Notes: generated by a model not told the origin, from the sequence alone. 64,000 bases of DNA from Anisodus tanguticus (GCA_034509755.1 CM067541.1:57609556-57673555), one strand, 5' to 3'; positions 10,611 to 22,385 are shown, counted from the first letter of the stretch. Translations and numbers: made by a program.

Positions 10611-11790
10611 ATCCATGTATATGATAACGTTCAAATTCACTCTACTAAATAGAAGTGTACACGGTCGTATACAATATAATTTACCCAACTATTAGTCGGG
10701 GGTCGATCCCACATAGAATAATATGTAGGCGACCAAGCAAAGTAGGAATTTTTACCAACTACGCTAAGCTAAACACTTAATGATGGTTTAGAGAGAAAAA
10801 TATAACTAATTGCGAAAAATGTAAATCTAACATAGAAAACAAGTAAAATGATCAATGGTCACAAGCATGGATACAAATGAAACTACTCTCAAGTAACGAT
10901 CTAATGTATTTCACGATTTACAAATAATGGCGAGCTTATGTTAATTAGCCTCGGATAATGACTCTAAATTAGCTTATTTTGAAGACTAACTAGACTACCT
11001 AATTGAATATCTCTAAATCAATTAGGAGCATCAAGAACACTTGAATATAGATACAAGTGGTTTCGCCTATTCCTAGATCGATTCCATTAGATGAGGGTTA
11101 GTGCCTCAAATTCTTGTTAATTAATCTTTCCCAACCCCCAAATTTGCCTCTTCCGAGTTTAAACCGAAGTAAATGAGCGAGTCCTAGGGTTACCTATTCC
11201 CTTACGAAACATTAAAGAACAAGAATAATTAAAGAAATAATAAACTCAATTCATTAAGAATAGTCATTCAATACATAAGTAAAATTAGAGTTTTAATCCA
11301 AATTTTATCATGAATATTACCATAAACAAGATTCAAGTCAAGAAATAAATAATACACACTTAGATATTCATTACAAAGCAAGAAATTAAAGAAATGAAGT
11401 AAAGGTTAAAAAAAGTGTTCATCCAAATCTTCAACTCCAAAGTGTGGTGTAAGAACCCTAGATCCAAGCTTGGAAGAGTGGTCAAAGATGAAAACATTTT
11501 CTCTCATGTCTTGCCTTTAAAGTCCCACAATTTTTTCAATCAAAATTATAGCCAAAACAACCCCTGATTTTTCAGATTTTGAAATTGAAGTTCTAGCCAC
11601 TTTTTCATTTTCTCCATTTTAGCTCATTTTTTACTTGTTTTCACTTGATTTCTTCCAATACTCCTCTCAAAAATATAAAACCTGTAAAACACCAAGTAAA
11701 TCACAGTAAATGCACTATTTTCTAAATTAAACATAACAAAAATCTAAGCATAAAGAAGAGATAAATGGTAAAATGCCAACTTATCAACAT
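10611..11790. other. non-coding, probably repeat-derived
   Basis: No frame of useful length and no terminal repeats could be paired. The opening stretch (gggggtcgatcccac, 10697 onward) resembles text seen near retroelement remnants in this plant group, but that is recollection and not shown by the sequence. Otherwise I see nothing. Confidence 0.35.
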
Positions 11791-11796
11791 TCCGTA

Positions 11797-13145
11797 GTTA
11801 AAACAAATTCCTTTTGTATTCGTTCACAACAACTATTGATCGGCGAAATTGACAAATATGGAGGAAATAAAAGAATCTGAGAAAGAAAAGAGACATGAAG
11901 AAAAATAAAATTTATAGTTGCGAACAACCGTCGAAAGCACGAGAAGAAGATAAAGCCAAAGAGTAGAAGTGTGTTACAAGATGGAGAATATATGTTAAGA
12001 TTTAGGAGGAAATATAAAAAAAGAACCCAATCTTTACGGAAAAGGATCACTGTTCATTTTTTTGACACATAAAAGACTTCTCTGATAAATAAAAGACACG
12101 TCAATTTCTTTAAGTATTATAAAGTCTATAATATCCTTAGCCTTTTTATAATTATCCTATAACAGACATGTGGAAACTTGTCATTTCAAATAAATATATC
12201 CTTCCAAAAATTTAATATCCATTATGTCAACTTTCTTCTCCTCTTTCTCCTTGGATTGAAGGAGTGTGAGTGGATATGATTGGAATAATTTGAAAATATC
12301 TGAACGACCCTATATGCAAAATTTAGTATACTCCTAAATAAACTCTGATTGAATAAATGTAGTTTTCAAGTTGCCTTATACCACTAATTTTCTTATTTAA
12401 ATATAGAAAAAGTGAGTATACTTGAGAAGTTAGAATATGTAAAAAAAACCTTACATCGGTGTATATTAACTAAACTAAAATAAGCTCAAACGGAGCCTCG
12501 AAAAACAAGCGCTTGCATCATGAACACTTCATTTAACCTAATAAACCATCACTAAATAATTCCACAAGATATACATGTGCAAAGCACGTGCTTAGAAACT
12601 AGTTTCTTAAGATGCATCTTATAAATCAATTTTGTATAACCACTTAGAAGTGTGTATTAAAACCTCTTATACACTATAATATACTTTGATATAAATTTGA
12701 TAGATTATCTATAATAAGTGTATAATATCATATATCCGATGTATAAACATTGTTCCAATTTTTTTTGGCTATGCCTAAATTTAAATGTAAACACCAAGTA
12801 AATTTATTTCATCAATACGCACAACATCCTTTTTATATATCTAACCAAGAAAGCGATTATGCCTAGAGTATGATGCTACAAATATATTACATGGGGTAAA
12901 AGACTAAAAACTAATTAAAAGAAAAACAAAATAAATAGCTACATAGCAGCTTCTCCTTTTCTTTAATCAGATTATTAAGAAGAATATCCTTTGACGAATC
13001 TAGCAAAATTCATAGCGTATTTTAATAGCCTTAACTTTGACGTTGAGAAAAAGCTGCTTTTGAGTAGTGAATTAGTAAATATCTCTGAGAATATTTAAAA
13101 ACATATGAAGCTTTAGAGCCCATAAAAATGGAGAGGAAGATTATG
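11797..13145. repeat. repeat R, copy 2
   Basis: The parts occur in this order: antisense hydrophobic-leader block (11797-12000), a segment with 'aaaagacttctc' (12070), the 'ctatatgcaaaatttag' block (12312), a hairpin end with catgtgc, loop aaa and gcacgtg (12575-12590) followed by CTAG (12599-12602), then a right-hand part through 'agaaagcgatt' to 13145. The same order recurs in copy 3. The hairpin close to CTAG with T next is what Helitron 3' ends look like, so 11.8-12.6 kb may be a Helitron; no TC end was proven. Confidence 0.6.
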
Positions 13146-13425
13146 AGGTTTCTTTAATTGTGATCCGTGGTTGCCACTTCCACTTTAAATTGCTTTCAGT
13201 TTATCCTTTTCCTTTCAAGAGTTCCGTGGAGATTCAGCATTAGACATGCCAAAATTTTGGTACTATCTAATTTCATCTCTTTTTAGAAAGTTGTTTGTCC
13301 TATATTTCTTCCTTTGAATACCAAATTTCCAAAGCACTTGATACTAATTTTTATCTTACAAAGTCTAGGTTTGCAATATAATGTAGACTCAAAGTTAAAT
13401 TCGACATATTTTTCAATTTCGTCGA

Positions 13426-13743
13426 TCAATAGTTGTTGTGAACTAGTAATATATCTGTGAATCCTGTAGTTAAAACAAATTCCTTTTGCATTTGTTCACA
13501 ATAATTATTGATCGGCAAAATTGACATATATGGAGGAAATAAAAAAATTCGAGAAGGAAAAGAAAAGAGATATGAATAAGAAAAATGAAATTTGTACCGG
13601 AAAAAGAAGAAAAAGATAGAGGAAGAAGAGGCAAATACCTGTAGTTGGAGAACAACCGTCAAAAGCAAGAGAAGAAGACAAAGCCAGAGAGTAGAGTGTG
13701 GTACAAGATGGGGAATATATGTATAAGATTTAGGAGGAAACAC
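13426..13743 (-). other. open frame with hydrophobic N-terminus in repeat R
   Basis: A 105-codon frame beginning MFPPKSYTYIPH, followed by LWLCLLLLLLTVVLQ, which looks like a signal peptide or membrane segment, and then phenylalanine- and serine-rich text. Diverged copies lie at 11784-12050 (minus) and 10385-10624 (plus) but do not keep one common frame over their length. I do not recognise a family. It is more likely a relic carried in the repeat than a working gene. Confidence 0.3.
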
Positions 13744-13852
13744 AAAAAAAAAACATAATCTCTACCGACAAAGGATAGTTGTTCATTTTCTTTAACATGT
13801 AAAGACTTCTCCGATAAATAAAAGACACGTAAATTTTTCTAAGTATTACTAA

Positions 13853-15256
13853 AGGTGATGTATTCAATTGAGATTTTAAAAAATTATTTATAGATAAATA
13901 AGTCAAGTGGATTTTAAAAGACTATTTAGGAATGTAATGACTTAAAAGATTTTTTTTAAAAAAAAATTTTACAATCAAAATTTTTACGTTTGGATTTTAA
14001 AAGATTTATCATAAGATTTATAAAAATTTGGAAGGACTACATGAATTTTTACTTTCATGATGCTAACCTAATATTCATCCAAGCTCATATTTTCCATACA
14101 AAACAACACATTTTTCTTTTGGCGCCATTAGAAAAAAGTGAATTTTCTGAAAAAAGATTGAAAAGGGTATTCGATTTTGTAAAAAAAGATTAATGGGTCA
14201 GGTTCACCAGTCTCTGACGTGTTTTCCGGTGATAATTCCGGTGAATTTGGGACAATTAAAAATTATTTTTTGAGCAATTTTTCTGAAAAAAGATAAAAAA
14301 AAGGGTGTTTGAATTTGTAAAAAAGATTGATGGATCAAAAACTACCCGTCTTCGACGTGTTTCCGGTGACAATTACGGTGGCAATTACCACCTCAGGCGA
14401 GGTTAATTTGGGGCTTAGCACCTCCTAAGATGAAATTAGAAAGAGGGGTTTTGCTTCCCATCTCTCTGCATTCCTAAATTAGAAAGAAAATTGGGATTTG
14501 TTAACATCAAAGATGGATTTGTTTGGTTTCTGTAATTTCTGGAAAATGGTGGCAAAGAACATGAATAAAGCAGCAATACATTGTTCACGAAAAAGAATTG
14601 TTTATCTTCACAAAGAACTGTTCATCTTCTCTAGCAGATAAAAAAAAATCTCACTTGAAAAGTTTGATGGGTTATGATGAGATTTTTTATAGAGTTTAGT
14701 ATTTATACATCCCACTAAAAAGTCACATAGATTCTATATTTAAAAAAATCTTTCGAATTTAGCAAGTTTTTGAATACCAAAAGACTTTTTGTTACTTGTT
14801 TAAAATCCTGATTGAATACCACTAGATTTGGACACCATCTTTAAAAAATCCTAATAATCTTGATTAAATACCACAAGACTTGTTTACATTATTTAAAAGT
14901 CTTAATTGAATACCACAAGACTTATTTATCCCAAAATAGTATTTTAAAATCTTGATTGAATACCATTAGATTTGAACACCCTCTTTAAAAAATCCTAATA
15001 GTCTTGATTAATTACCACAAGACTTGTTTACATTATTTAAAAGTCTTAATTGAATACCACAAGACTTATTTATCCCAAAATAGTCTTTTAAAATCTTGAT
15101 TGAATACCACTAGATTTGAACACCCTCTTTAAAAAATCCTAATAGTCTTGATTAAATACCACAAGACTTGTTTACATTATTTAAAAGTCTTAATTGAATA
15201 CCACAAGACTTATTTATCCCAAAATAGTTTTTAAAAATTCTAATTGAATACACCCC
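13853..15256. mobile_element. PIF/Harbinger-like non-autonomous element
   Basis: The ends are inverted copies: the left reads about GGTGATGTATTCAATTGAGA and the right, reversed, GGGGTGTATTCAATTAGAA. Similarity continues inward through ATAAATAAGTC. The trinucleotide TAA flanks both sides (13850-13852 and 15257-15259), the 3-bp duplication expected of PIF/Harbinger. Copy 2 of repeat R (12110-12130) gives the matching empty site. No transposase frame is visible in 1.4 kb. The right third holds three 144-bp direct repeats. Confidence 0.65.
14825..15240. repeat. 144-bp tandem repeat inside the PIF-like element
   Basis: Units align at 14861, 15005 and 15149 (tgatta followed by accacaagacttg). Within each unit the motif 'ataccacaagactt' occurs twice, so the array probably grew from shorter terminal-type repeats. 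Neighbouring units are very similar. Confidence 0.8.
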
Positions 15257-15280
15257 TAAGTCTATAATACCGTTAAGCCT

Positions 15281-15302
15281 GCCTTATATATATATATATA
15301 TA
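15281..15302. repeat. short TA microsatellite
   Basis: A run of alternating t and a follows 'gcctta'. It lies within copy 3 of repeat R and is absent from copy 2 at the same place. Confidence 0.7.
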
Positions 15303-17554
15303 ACTTCCAAAAATTTAACATCCATTATTTCAACTTTCTTATCCTCTTCCTCCTTGGATTGAACGAGTATGAGTGGATATGTTTGAAATTAATTGAAAAT
15401 ATCTAAACGACGCTATATGCAAAATTTAGTGTACTCCTAAATAAATTCTGATTGGATAAATGTAGTTTTAAAGATGCCTTGTACCACTAATTTACTTATT
15501 TAAATATAAAAGTTACAATACTTGGGAAGTTAGAATGTGTAAAAGAAAAAAACCCTACATAGGTGGATATTAACTAAACTAGAAATAAGCTCAAACGGAG
15601 CCTCGAAAAACATGCGCTTGCAAGTTGCATCATGGAACACTTCATCTAACCTAATAAACCATCACTAAATAACTCAACAAGTTATACACGTGAAAAGCAT
15701 GTGCTTAGAAATTAGTTTCTTAATATGCATCTTATATATTAGATTTTGTATAAGTTTGTATAATTTTATATAATCACGTAGAAGTGTATATTAAAATCTC
15801 TTATACGCTATAATATACTTTTATATAAGATTGATACAATGTCTATAATAAGTATATAATATCATATACCCGATGTATAAAAACTGTTTTTTGAGTAGTA
15901 AATTAGTAAGTATCTCTGAGAATATTTAAAAACCTATGAAGCTTTAGAGCCCATAAAAATGGAGAAGAAGATTTAAGGGAAATGTAAACTCTTTCTTGGC
16001 TTTATATAATACTTTCATGATTAGTGTCTCTTCGGCTTCTTTTCACACATTTATTAATGAGAAATAACATACATCTAACTATGAGATTCAATGCATGTAA
16101 ATATGCAACTCTTTAGATTCCAGCAACATAAATGGAATGCTAACTAAATCTTGGTTAATCTATTGATCAATCTTAAACGTTTTTCTCCATTATAATAGCT
16201 AATTCATTATACACTTAGAAAGGTTACAATTTTAAATGTAGAAAAATAAAGGGTCATACATGCATCATCTTCCAAGAAGCCCAAAGGACTTAATAAAAAG
16301 TTAAAAACTGAGCATCTCAACGGGTCCACAATTATATATTTTTAAGATTTAGCTTCTTTTATTTAATGTTTTATTAAATTTTGATTTATTTCAGGGGTAA
16401 AATTGTAATTCAACTTTGAAGGTAGGAGTTTCTCGCTCTTAGTATAATGTGATGTCTCTGGACACGTGCGTTGCACATGTATCTCATATTTGTTATTGCA
16501 AAATGTTACAAATGTTTTTTGTTTGTGCTGATATTTGAACTCAAATTTCTCGTGATTTTTTCCACTTTATTAACCGTTAGCACTCGTTCTTTGTTCTAAA
16601 AATCACCCATATCCCATTTGTCTTAATCTTCATGTCTTTTTTTTGTTTTGCAGATCGCCAATATGGACTGTGAGTATTTTTTTCTAGTTATAAAAATTAC
16701 TTTCAAACAACATGTTGTATCAAGTTCTGTTTGACAATAATTGTACCACATAAGTTGTGCATATAAAATTACCATTTATATCATTACTTAAATGATATTT
16801 CTGATTTTAGCCTTAAGTTCGTATCTTTCTTGCCTCAATATGACAAGAAAAGAAGTGCGCCAACGAGTCATGGCAAGAATAATAATGTAATTATACAAAT
16901 TAGACATGAACTTGCGTTCATGAAAAGGATATTTAAATAATAAAAAATTGGGCAAAAGGGGAAGAAATAAATTAACTTAGGGGTCCAGAAAGAAAAATAC
17001 TTTTTTTTTGTTATAGAAAAACAGGAAAGAAGTTTTGAATCAGTGAAACCCTGAAAAACAGGGGAGAAATAAATAGTAAGTGTTTTTTTTTTTGCTAGAG
17101 TTGGAGACTTAAATAGGTGTGGGGCATGTACTAGCCCACGTTAGCATCAGCAACTTCTTTTTGTTCTTATTTTTATTTGACTAGTGAATCTTTATACATA
17201 AATTACCGACTAAAGATTACCATGGGATGAATAGAAATTTTATCAGATACTATGCATTTAAGTTTTAAATATGAAAAAGGATTCCGGTCACCTAATGTTC
17301 TTTTTAGTTTCTGCTAGAATGTGAACGTCTACAAGATGATCACTTCTTTGTTCACTAGATCACTAACGTTTTTTATTTTATTGTCGTAGGAATTTGAACG
17401 TCTTCAGAATTTACACTTATTTTATTAATTATTAGGTTATATCATTAAATATATAAATCAATATTTAACTTATGTAGAAATTATAAAAGAATTTTCATAC
17501 TATTAGATCATTTTAAAGATAAATCATAACAAGTAGACAAGTTATTACTGGAAG

Positions 17555-18319
17555 GAGGCTATATGCAAAATTTAGTATACTCCTACATAAATTCCGATTG
17601 AATAAATGTAGTTTTCAAGTGGCCTTATACCACTAATTTTCGTATTTAAATATTAAAAAAGTGACTATACATGAGAAGTTAGAATATGTAAAAGAAAAAA
17701 AATCTTAAGTCGATGGATATTAACTAAACTAAAATAAGTTCAAACGGAGCCCCGAAAAACATGCGCTTGCATCAGGAACACTTCATCTAACCTAATAAAC
17801 CATCAATAAATAACTCAACAAGATATACACGTGCAAAACACGTGCTTAGAAACTAGTTTTCTAATATGCATCTTATAAATAAGTTTTTGTATAAATTTGT
17901 TAATTTTATATAACCACGAAGAGGTGTGTATTAAAACCTCCTATACACCATAATACACTTTTATATAAGATTGATACATTGTATATAAAAAGTGTATAAT
18001 ATCAAATACCCAGTGTATAAATATTGTTCCGAATCTTTTTTGCCTATGCCTAAATTTAAATGTAAACACCTAATAAAATTATTTCATCAATACGAACAAC
18101 ACCCGTTTTATATATCTATCAAGAAAGCGATTATGCCTAGAGTATGATGCTACAAATATATTACATGGGTGTAAAAGACTAAAAATAATTAAAAGAAAAA
18201 CAAAATAAATAACTACATAGCAGCTTCCCATTTTCTTTAATCAAATTGCTAAGAAGAAGATCCAGCGTGTTTCAATAGCCTTAACTTTGACGTTAAAAAA
18301 AACTGCTTTTCAGTAGTGA
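17555..18319. repeat. repeat R, copy 4, left part
   Basis: The match to copies 2 and 3 starts at 'ctatatgcaaaatttag'. It includes the hairpin CACGTG, loop caaaa, CACGTG at 17828-17844 with CTAG at 17853-17856. It runs to 'cagtagtgaa' at 18319 and breaks off there. The expected continuation (ttagtaagtatctctgag) is found at 21946, after a 3.6-kb insertion. Confidence 0.65.
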
Positions 18320-18342
18320 ATCCATATATATAATAAAGTTAG

Positions 18343-18372
18343 GCATATATATATATATATATATATATCAAT
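18343..18372. repeat. AT microsatellite
   Basis: About 15 uninterrupted AT units lie at the left end of the Helitron-like insert, just before the LINE tail. Such runs are prone to length change. Confidence 0.85.
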
Positions 18373-18390
18373 AAATGTATATAATAATAT

Positions 18391-20088
18391 TACAACAACA
18401 ACATATCCAGTGAAATCCCACAACGTGGGGTCTGAAGAGAGTAGAGTATATGCAGACCTTACCTTTACCTTGGTAGGTAGAGCGGTTGTTTTCCGAGACA
18501 CCCTCGGCTCAAGACAAAGTCTAAGCATAAGCAAGACAAGCACAACAAGGCAAGACAAGAGAAACAGTCAGATCCTGACAAAAAAATTTAAAACAGTATG
18601 AAAATGCTGGTACGAAAAGCGAATAAGCTATGATAGCGCATTTTGAAAGAAAAAAAAGAAGCAGTAACTACCGCAGGTAAATTAGATAAACAAAGTACAC
18701 TAAAGAACACATAGCAACAGAAATCAAACTACGAGGAACTATAAAGTAATACTTGCGCCTATTAGTATGATAGGCGAAGCGGACCTACAATAACAACACT
18801 ACACTACCAGTTTGTAAGCATACGTAGGACTACACTAGACTACCTACTACCCTTCAACCCTAATCTGCGTCCTCCACAACCCCCTATCTAAGGTCATGTC
18901 CTTAGTAAGTTGCACTTGTGACATATCTTGTCTAATCACCTCTCCCAATACTTCTTCGGCCTACCTCTACCCCTCCTGAATCTGTCCTTAGCCAACCTCT
19001 CACACTTCCGTATTGGGGCATTTGTGTCTCTTCTCTGCACATGCCCAAATCATCTCAACCTCTCTTCCCCCATCTTATCCTTCACCAAGGCCATTCCCAC
19101 TCTGTCCCAGATATCATCATTTCTAATCTTATCCCTCATTGTATTCCCGCACATCCATCTAGCATCCTCATCTCCACAACTTTTATCTTTTGGATGTGCG
19201 AAGTCTTGACTGGCCAACACTCTGCCCCATACAACATAGTCGGTCTAACCACCACCTTATATAACTTGCCTTTAAGTTTTTGTGGCACCTTTTTATCGCA
19301 AAAGACTTCAGATGCGAGCCTTCATCTCATCTACCCTGCCCCAATACGATGCATGACATCTTCATCATTCTCTCCATTCTCTTGGATAATATACCCGAGG
19401 TACTTAAAGCTTTCTTTCTTTGGAATGACCTGAGTACTAAGCCTCACCTCCCCTCCTGTCTCAAGGTCTCTCCCGTTACTGAACTTGCACTGTAAGTATT
19501 TTGTCTTGGTCCTACTCAACCTGAATCCTTTAGATTCCAGAGTATGTCTCCAAACCTTCAACTTAACGTTCACTCCGCTGCGAGTCTCATCAATCAGGAC
19601 TATATCGTCGGTGAATAACATACACCATGGAACCTCCCATTGGATTTATCGCGTCAGTCCATCTATCACTAAGACAAATAAGAATGGGCTAAGAGTTGAT
19701 CCCTGGTGCAACCCCATCATCACTGGGAAGTGCTCTGAGTCTCCTTCTAATGTCCGTACCCTGGTCTTGGCTCTATCATACATATCTTTGATCGCCCTAG
19801 TGTACGCCACATGTACACCTTTAACCTCCAAACATCTCCATAGAAACTCCTTCAGGACTTTGTCGTATGTCTTCTCGAGGTCTATGAAAACCATATGTAA
19901 GTCTCTCTTCCTTTCCCTATACTGCTCCACCAACCTCCTAATAAGATGAATGACTTATGTAGTCGAACGTCCCGGCATGAATCCAAACTGGTTCTCAGGG
20001 ATAGACATGCCTCTTCTCACCCTCATCTCCACGACCCTTTCCCAAACTTTCATAGTGTAGCTTAGCATCTTGATATCCCTATAGTTGT
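18391..20088 (-). mobile_element. RTE-type LINE, 5'-truncated
   Basis: On the minus strand the insert carries reverse-transcriptase coding text, a 3' untranslated part and a tail that ends in (TTG)n, seen as acaacaacaac at 18392. Plant RTE LINEs and TS-type SINEs share this tail type. The 5' end stops within the reverse transcriptase (ENQFGFMPGRSTT at about 19960-20000), so most of the element is missing. The flanks are both rich in taataat, consistent with a target duplication that I cannot delimit. Confidence 0.8.
18928..19933 (-). pseudogene. LINE reverse transcriptase, degenerate
   Basis: The minus strand reads MVFIDLEKTYDKV (19646-19933), then GLHQGSTLSPFLFVLVIDGLTR, an in-frame stop, and MLFTDDIVLIDETRSGV (19331-19621). 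A stretch with RWFGHVQRR and RGRGRPKKYWE follows downstream near 18950-19060. The catalytic box is FTDD where relatives have FADD. At least two in-frame stops (near 19646 and 19330) and indels make it non-functional. It would have carried out target-primed reverse transcription. Confidence 0.85.
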
Positions 20089-20170
20089 AATAATAATAAT
20101 CTATATATAATGTAAAACTAAGCATTAGAGAAGTGATGTGTCACCTCTCTTTGGCCAAGAAAGACAATTA

Positions 20171-20194
20171 TCTTTTTTTTTTTTTTTTTTTTTT
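20171..20194. repeat. poly-T tract
   Basis: An uninterrupted run of about 24 T lies near the left end of the second TC-start sequence. It may be the remains of an antisense poly-A tail or simple slippage. Confidence 0.8.
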
Positions 20195-20934
20195 GGCCTC
20201 TTTCCTATTTTTCTCAAAGTGAAAAACTCAAAAAATAATCATTTAACTCTCCTAATTATCCATAATACACTGAATATTATATGATATAATTAGCATTTAC
20301 TTACCAATTACTATCTTAAGTAATAATGTCGCACGAACTATACATTAACTATCCACTCTACCCATTCTTCAAAGCACTAATACATTATGATAATGCACTG
20401 AATGTGATTGTTCCGTTACACCATAAATGATTCAATAACATGGGTTTTCGGTTACTAAACTCTCCTGATGAATCATTTCTACTCTATGATCTCTCATATT
20501 TATATAAAGGTTTTCACATTATGATCCACCAATTAACAAGATCTGGTTGGAGGTATGTTTTTTTTCCTAAAAAAAGGCTTGATAATGGAGAAGTTTAAAC
20601 AGGAAAGATATTAATTTGATTATATTTAGGTCTTACAATTAAAGAAGAAACTACCCAAAGGAGAATCGAAATCAAATTTGAAGTAGAGGAACAAATAATG
20701 AGAAAAGTAAAAATGTTAAGATCTGAATTAAGCCAGTGGATGCCAAGGAGGCATCGGAAGAAATTTATGATAGAATAATATGTGTTGAGACTCTGTCAAA
20801 GTCCTTCGTCTCTTATCAATTAAGCATGTTCGTTCTTCGCAAGTAGGATTCACTTTTTATAATTCAATTTCATAATGAATGCAAGTGCATTGAAATTTCA
20901 TATGCTTATACAAATATTATATTTACGAGATCAT

Positions 20935-21215
20935 TTGATTCCCAGTTCAAGAATTAGCCGAGCGTTAGCGAAGCTAGATTCTCATAGCGAGGCGCTTTGA
21001 GTTAGCGAAGCGCTGTAGTAGCGCCGAAGCCCTATGTGCTATAATGCTGAGCCAAGGACTGCCTTTTTCTTTATTCGGGTTCCGTTTGAAACTAGTCCCG
21101 TCTTCGCAGCTTTTCTAAGAAGTTCCGTTCCTATCAAAAGATATATCTCTTTCTTCTAGTCGTGCGTCTTAAAAGGGACTTACTTTCATTTATATATGTA
21201 ATTGTTGAGATCATG
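20935..21215. other. possible nuclear copy of mitochondrial DNA
   Basis: Base composition rises sharply here compared with its AT-rich surroundings, and the text has repeated gcgaagc, tagcgaagcgctg and tagcgccgaagc motifs. I associate this style with plant mitochondrial intergenic DNA. No gene is visible. The assignment is recollection of sequence style and not a match I could run. The patch lies inside the Helitron-like insert, a class that often captures foreign fragments. Confidence 0.35.
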
Positions 21216-21396
21216 CCTACGATGAGAGGTTGAGAAGAAGACAATGAATGAAATGGTCCGAAAGTCGCTATAGAAGAACAAGAATATCTATGCGTAAGTT
21301 ATAACTTTTACTTTTAAGTAACTAAATAAAGACAAACAAAAAAGAAACTAAAGAAAATCAAAGAAACAAGAAAATAGCAGCTAGGATAATTCAGGT

Positions 21397-21476
21397 TTTG
21401 CTCCAAAATAACCTCTCCTTCAATAAATGATTTTTCTTTGCTCCAAAATAACCTCTCCTTCAATAAATGATTTTTC
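21397..21476. repeat. 40-bp perfect direct duplication
   Basis: The block beginning tttgctccaaaataacc at 21397 repeats at 21437 with no difference that I can see. The identity suggests a recent slip or replication error. Confidence 0.9.
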
Positions 21477-21945
21477 TTAATATAATGCTACAAAATATTA
21501 TTAAAAAAGAAAAAAGAAAAGGCAAAAAATGAAAAAGGTGAAGAAAAGATAATTGGTCAAAGGGCAGCTTTATTTAATTTGTTTTGTATTTTCTTTTACT
21601 TTTTATTCACATATCTTATTTGCAAAAAAAAATCAAATATGAGAAACTTCAGAAAATATTCTAGAAGATAAAATAAAAATATACATCTATTAAATATATT
21701 TAGTCATTATTTCCAAAATTAAGAAATTCATTATTTTCGTCTTTTAGACAAGAACGAGCTAATTCATTAAAAAATGCTATCAAGGCTACATAACAAGATT
21801 TCCCATTTATGTATATGGTGCTTGAAGTACTAAAATTACACCCATGAATATCATATAGGAGTAGAAGATTTAGCTTATCTTTCTATTTCAAGATTTTTCT
21901 TGGATTTACTATTATTTTTTATAATCACGCGAAGCGCAAATATAT

Positions 21946-22385
21946 TTATTAGTTAGTATCTCTGAGAATATTTAAAAACCTATGAAGCTTTAGAGCCCAT
22001 AAAAATGGAGAGGAAGATTTAAGGGATATGTAAACTCTTTCTTGGCTTTATATAATACTTTTATGATTAGTGTCCCTTTGGTTTCTTTTCACACATTTAT
22101 CAATGAGAAATAAATACACCTAACTATGAGGTTCAATGCATGTGAATATGCAATTCTTTAGATTCCAGCAACATAAATAGAATGCTAACTAAATTTGGGT
22201 TAATCTGTTGGTCAATCTTAGACGTTTTTCTCCATTATAATAGCTAATTCATTACACTTTGAAAGGTTACAATTTTAAATGTAGAAAAACTAAAGGGTCA
22301 TACATGCATCATCTCCCAAGAAGCCCAAAGGACTTAATAAAAACTGAGCATCTCAACGGGTCCACAATTGTATATTTTTCGTGAT
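21946..22385. repeat. repeat R, copy 4, right part
   Basis: Resumes with 'tagtatctctgagaat' and runs through 'agctttagagcccat', 'ggttcaatgcatgtgaat' and 'catacatgcatcatct', as at 15.9-16.35 kb and 3.25-4.33 kb. It ends where an LTR remnant begins, near 22382. Confidence 0.7.

Larger units (their letters stand above)
13440..16900. repeat. repeat R, copy 3 (interrupted)
   Basis: The order is as in copy 2: leader block, then the 'aaaagacttctccgataaa' segment up to 13852. A transposon follows (13853-15256). The R text resumes at 15257 with 'agtctataatacc', matching 12121 in copy 2. The hairpin end is at about 15687-15703 followed by ATTAG, where copies 2 and 4 have ACTAG. A block present in copies 2 and 4 ('ggctatgcctaaattt' to 'gttgagaaaaa') is missing near 15880. 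The right-hand part runs past 'cagatcgccaatatg' (16652). Confidence 0.65.
18320..21945. mobile_element. Helitron-like insertion splitting repeat R copy 4
   Basis: The R text is split exactly between an A and a T, the Helitron target. The insert starts TCCATATATATAATAAAG and ends with a GC hairpin (acgcgaagcgc, about 21927-21937), followed by TTAG and host T. Helitrons start TC and end with a hairpin plus CTRR, so the last base group deviates by one base. A second TC start (tctatatataatgtaaaac, about 20099) may mark a nested element. No replicase-helicase frame is present. Inside are a LINE, a mitochondrial-like patch and a 40-bp duplication. Confidence 0.5.

Noticed and set aside
13990..14193. 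67-codon plus-strand frame
   Set aside because: It lies within the non-coding PIF-like element and has no similarity to a transposase that I can see.
18928..19949. Long plus-strand frames (up to 154 codons) at 18.9-19.9 kb
   Set aside because: They are antisense to the LINE reverse transcriptase, whose motifs are on the minus strand.
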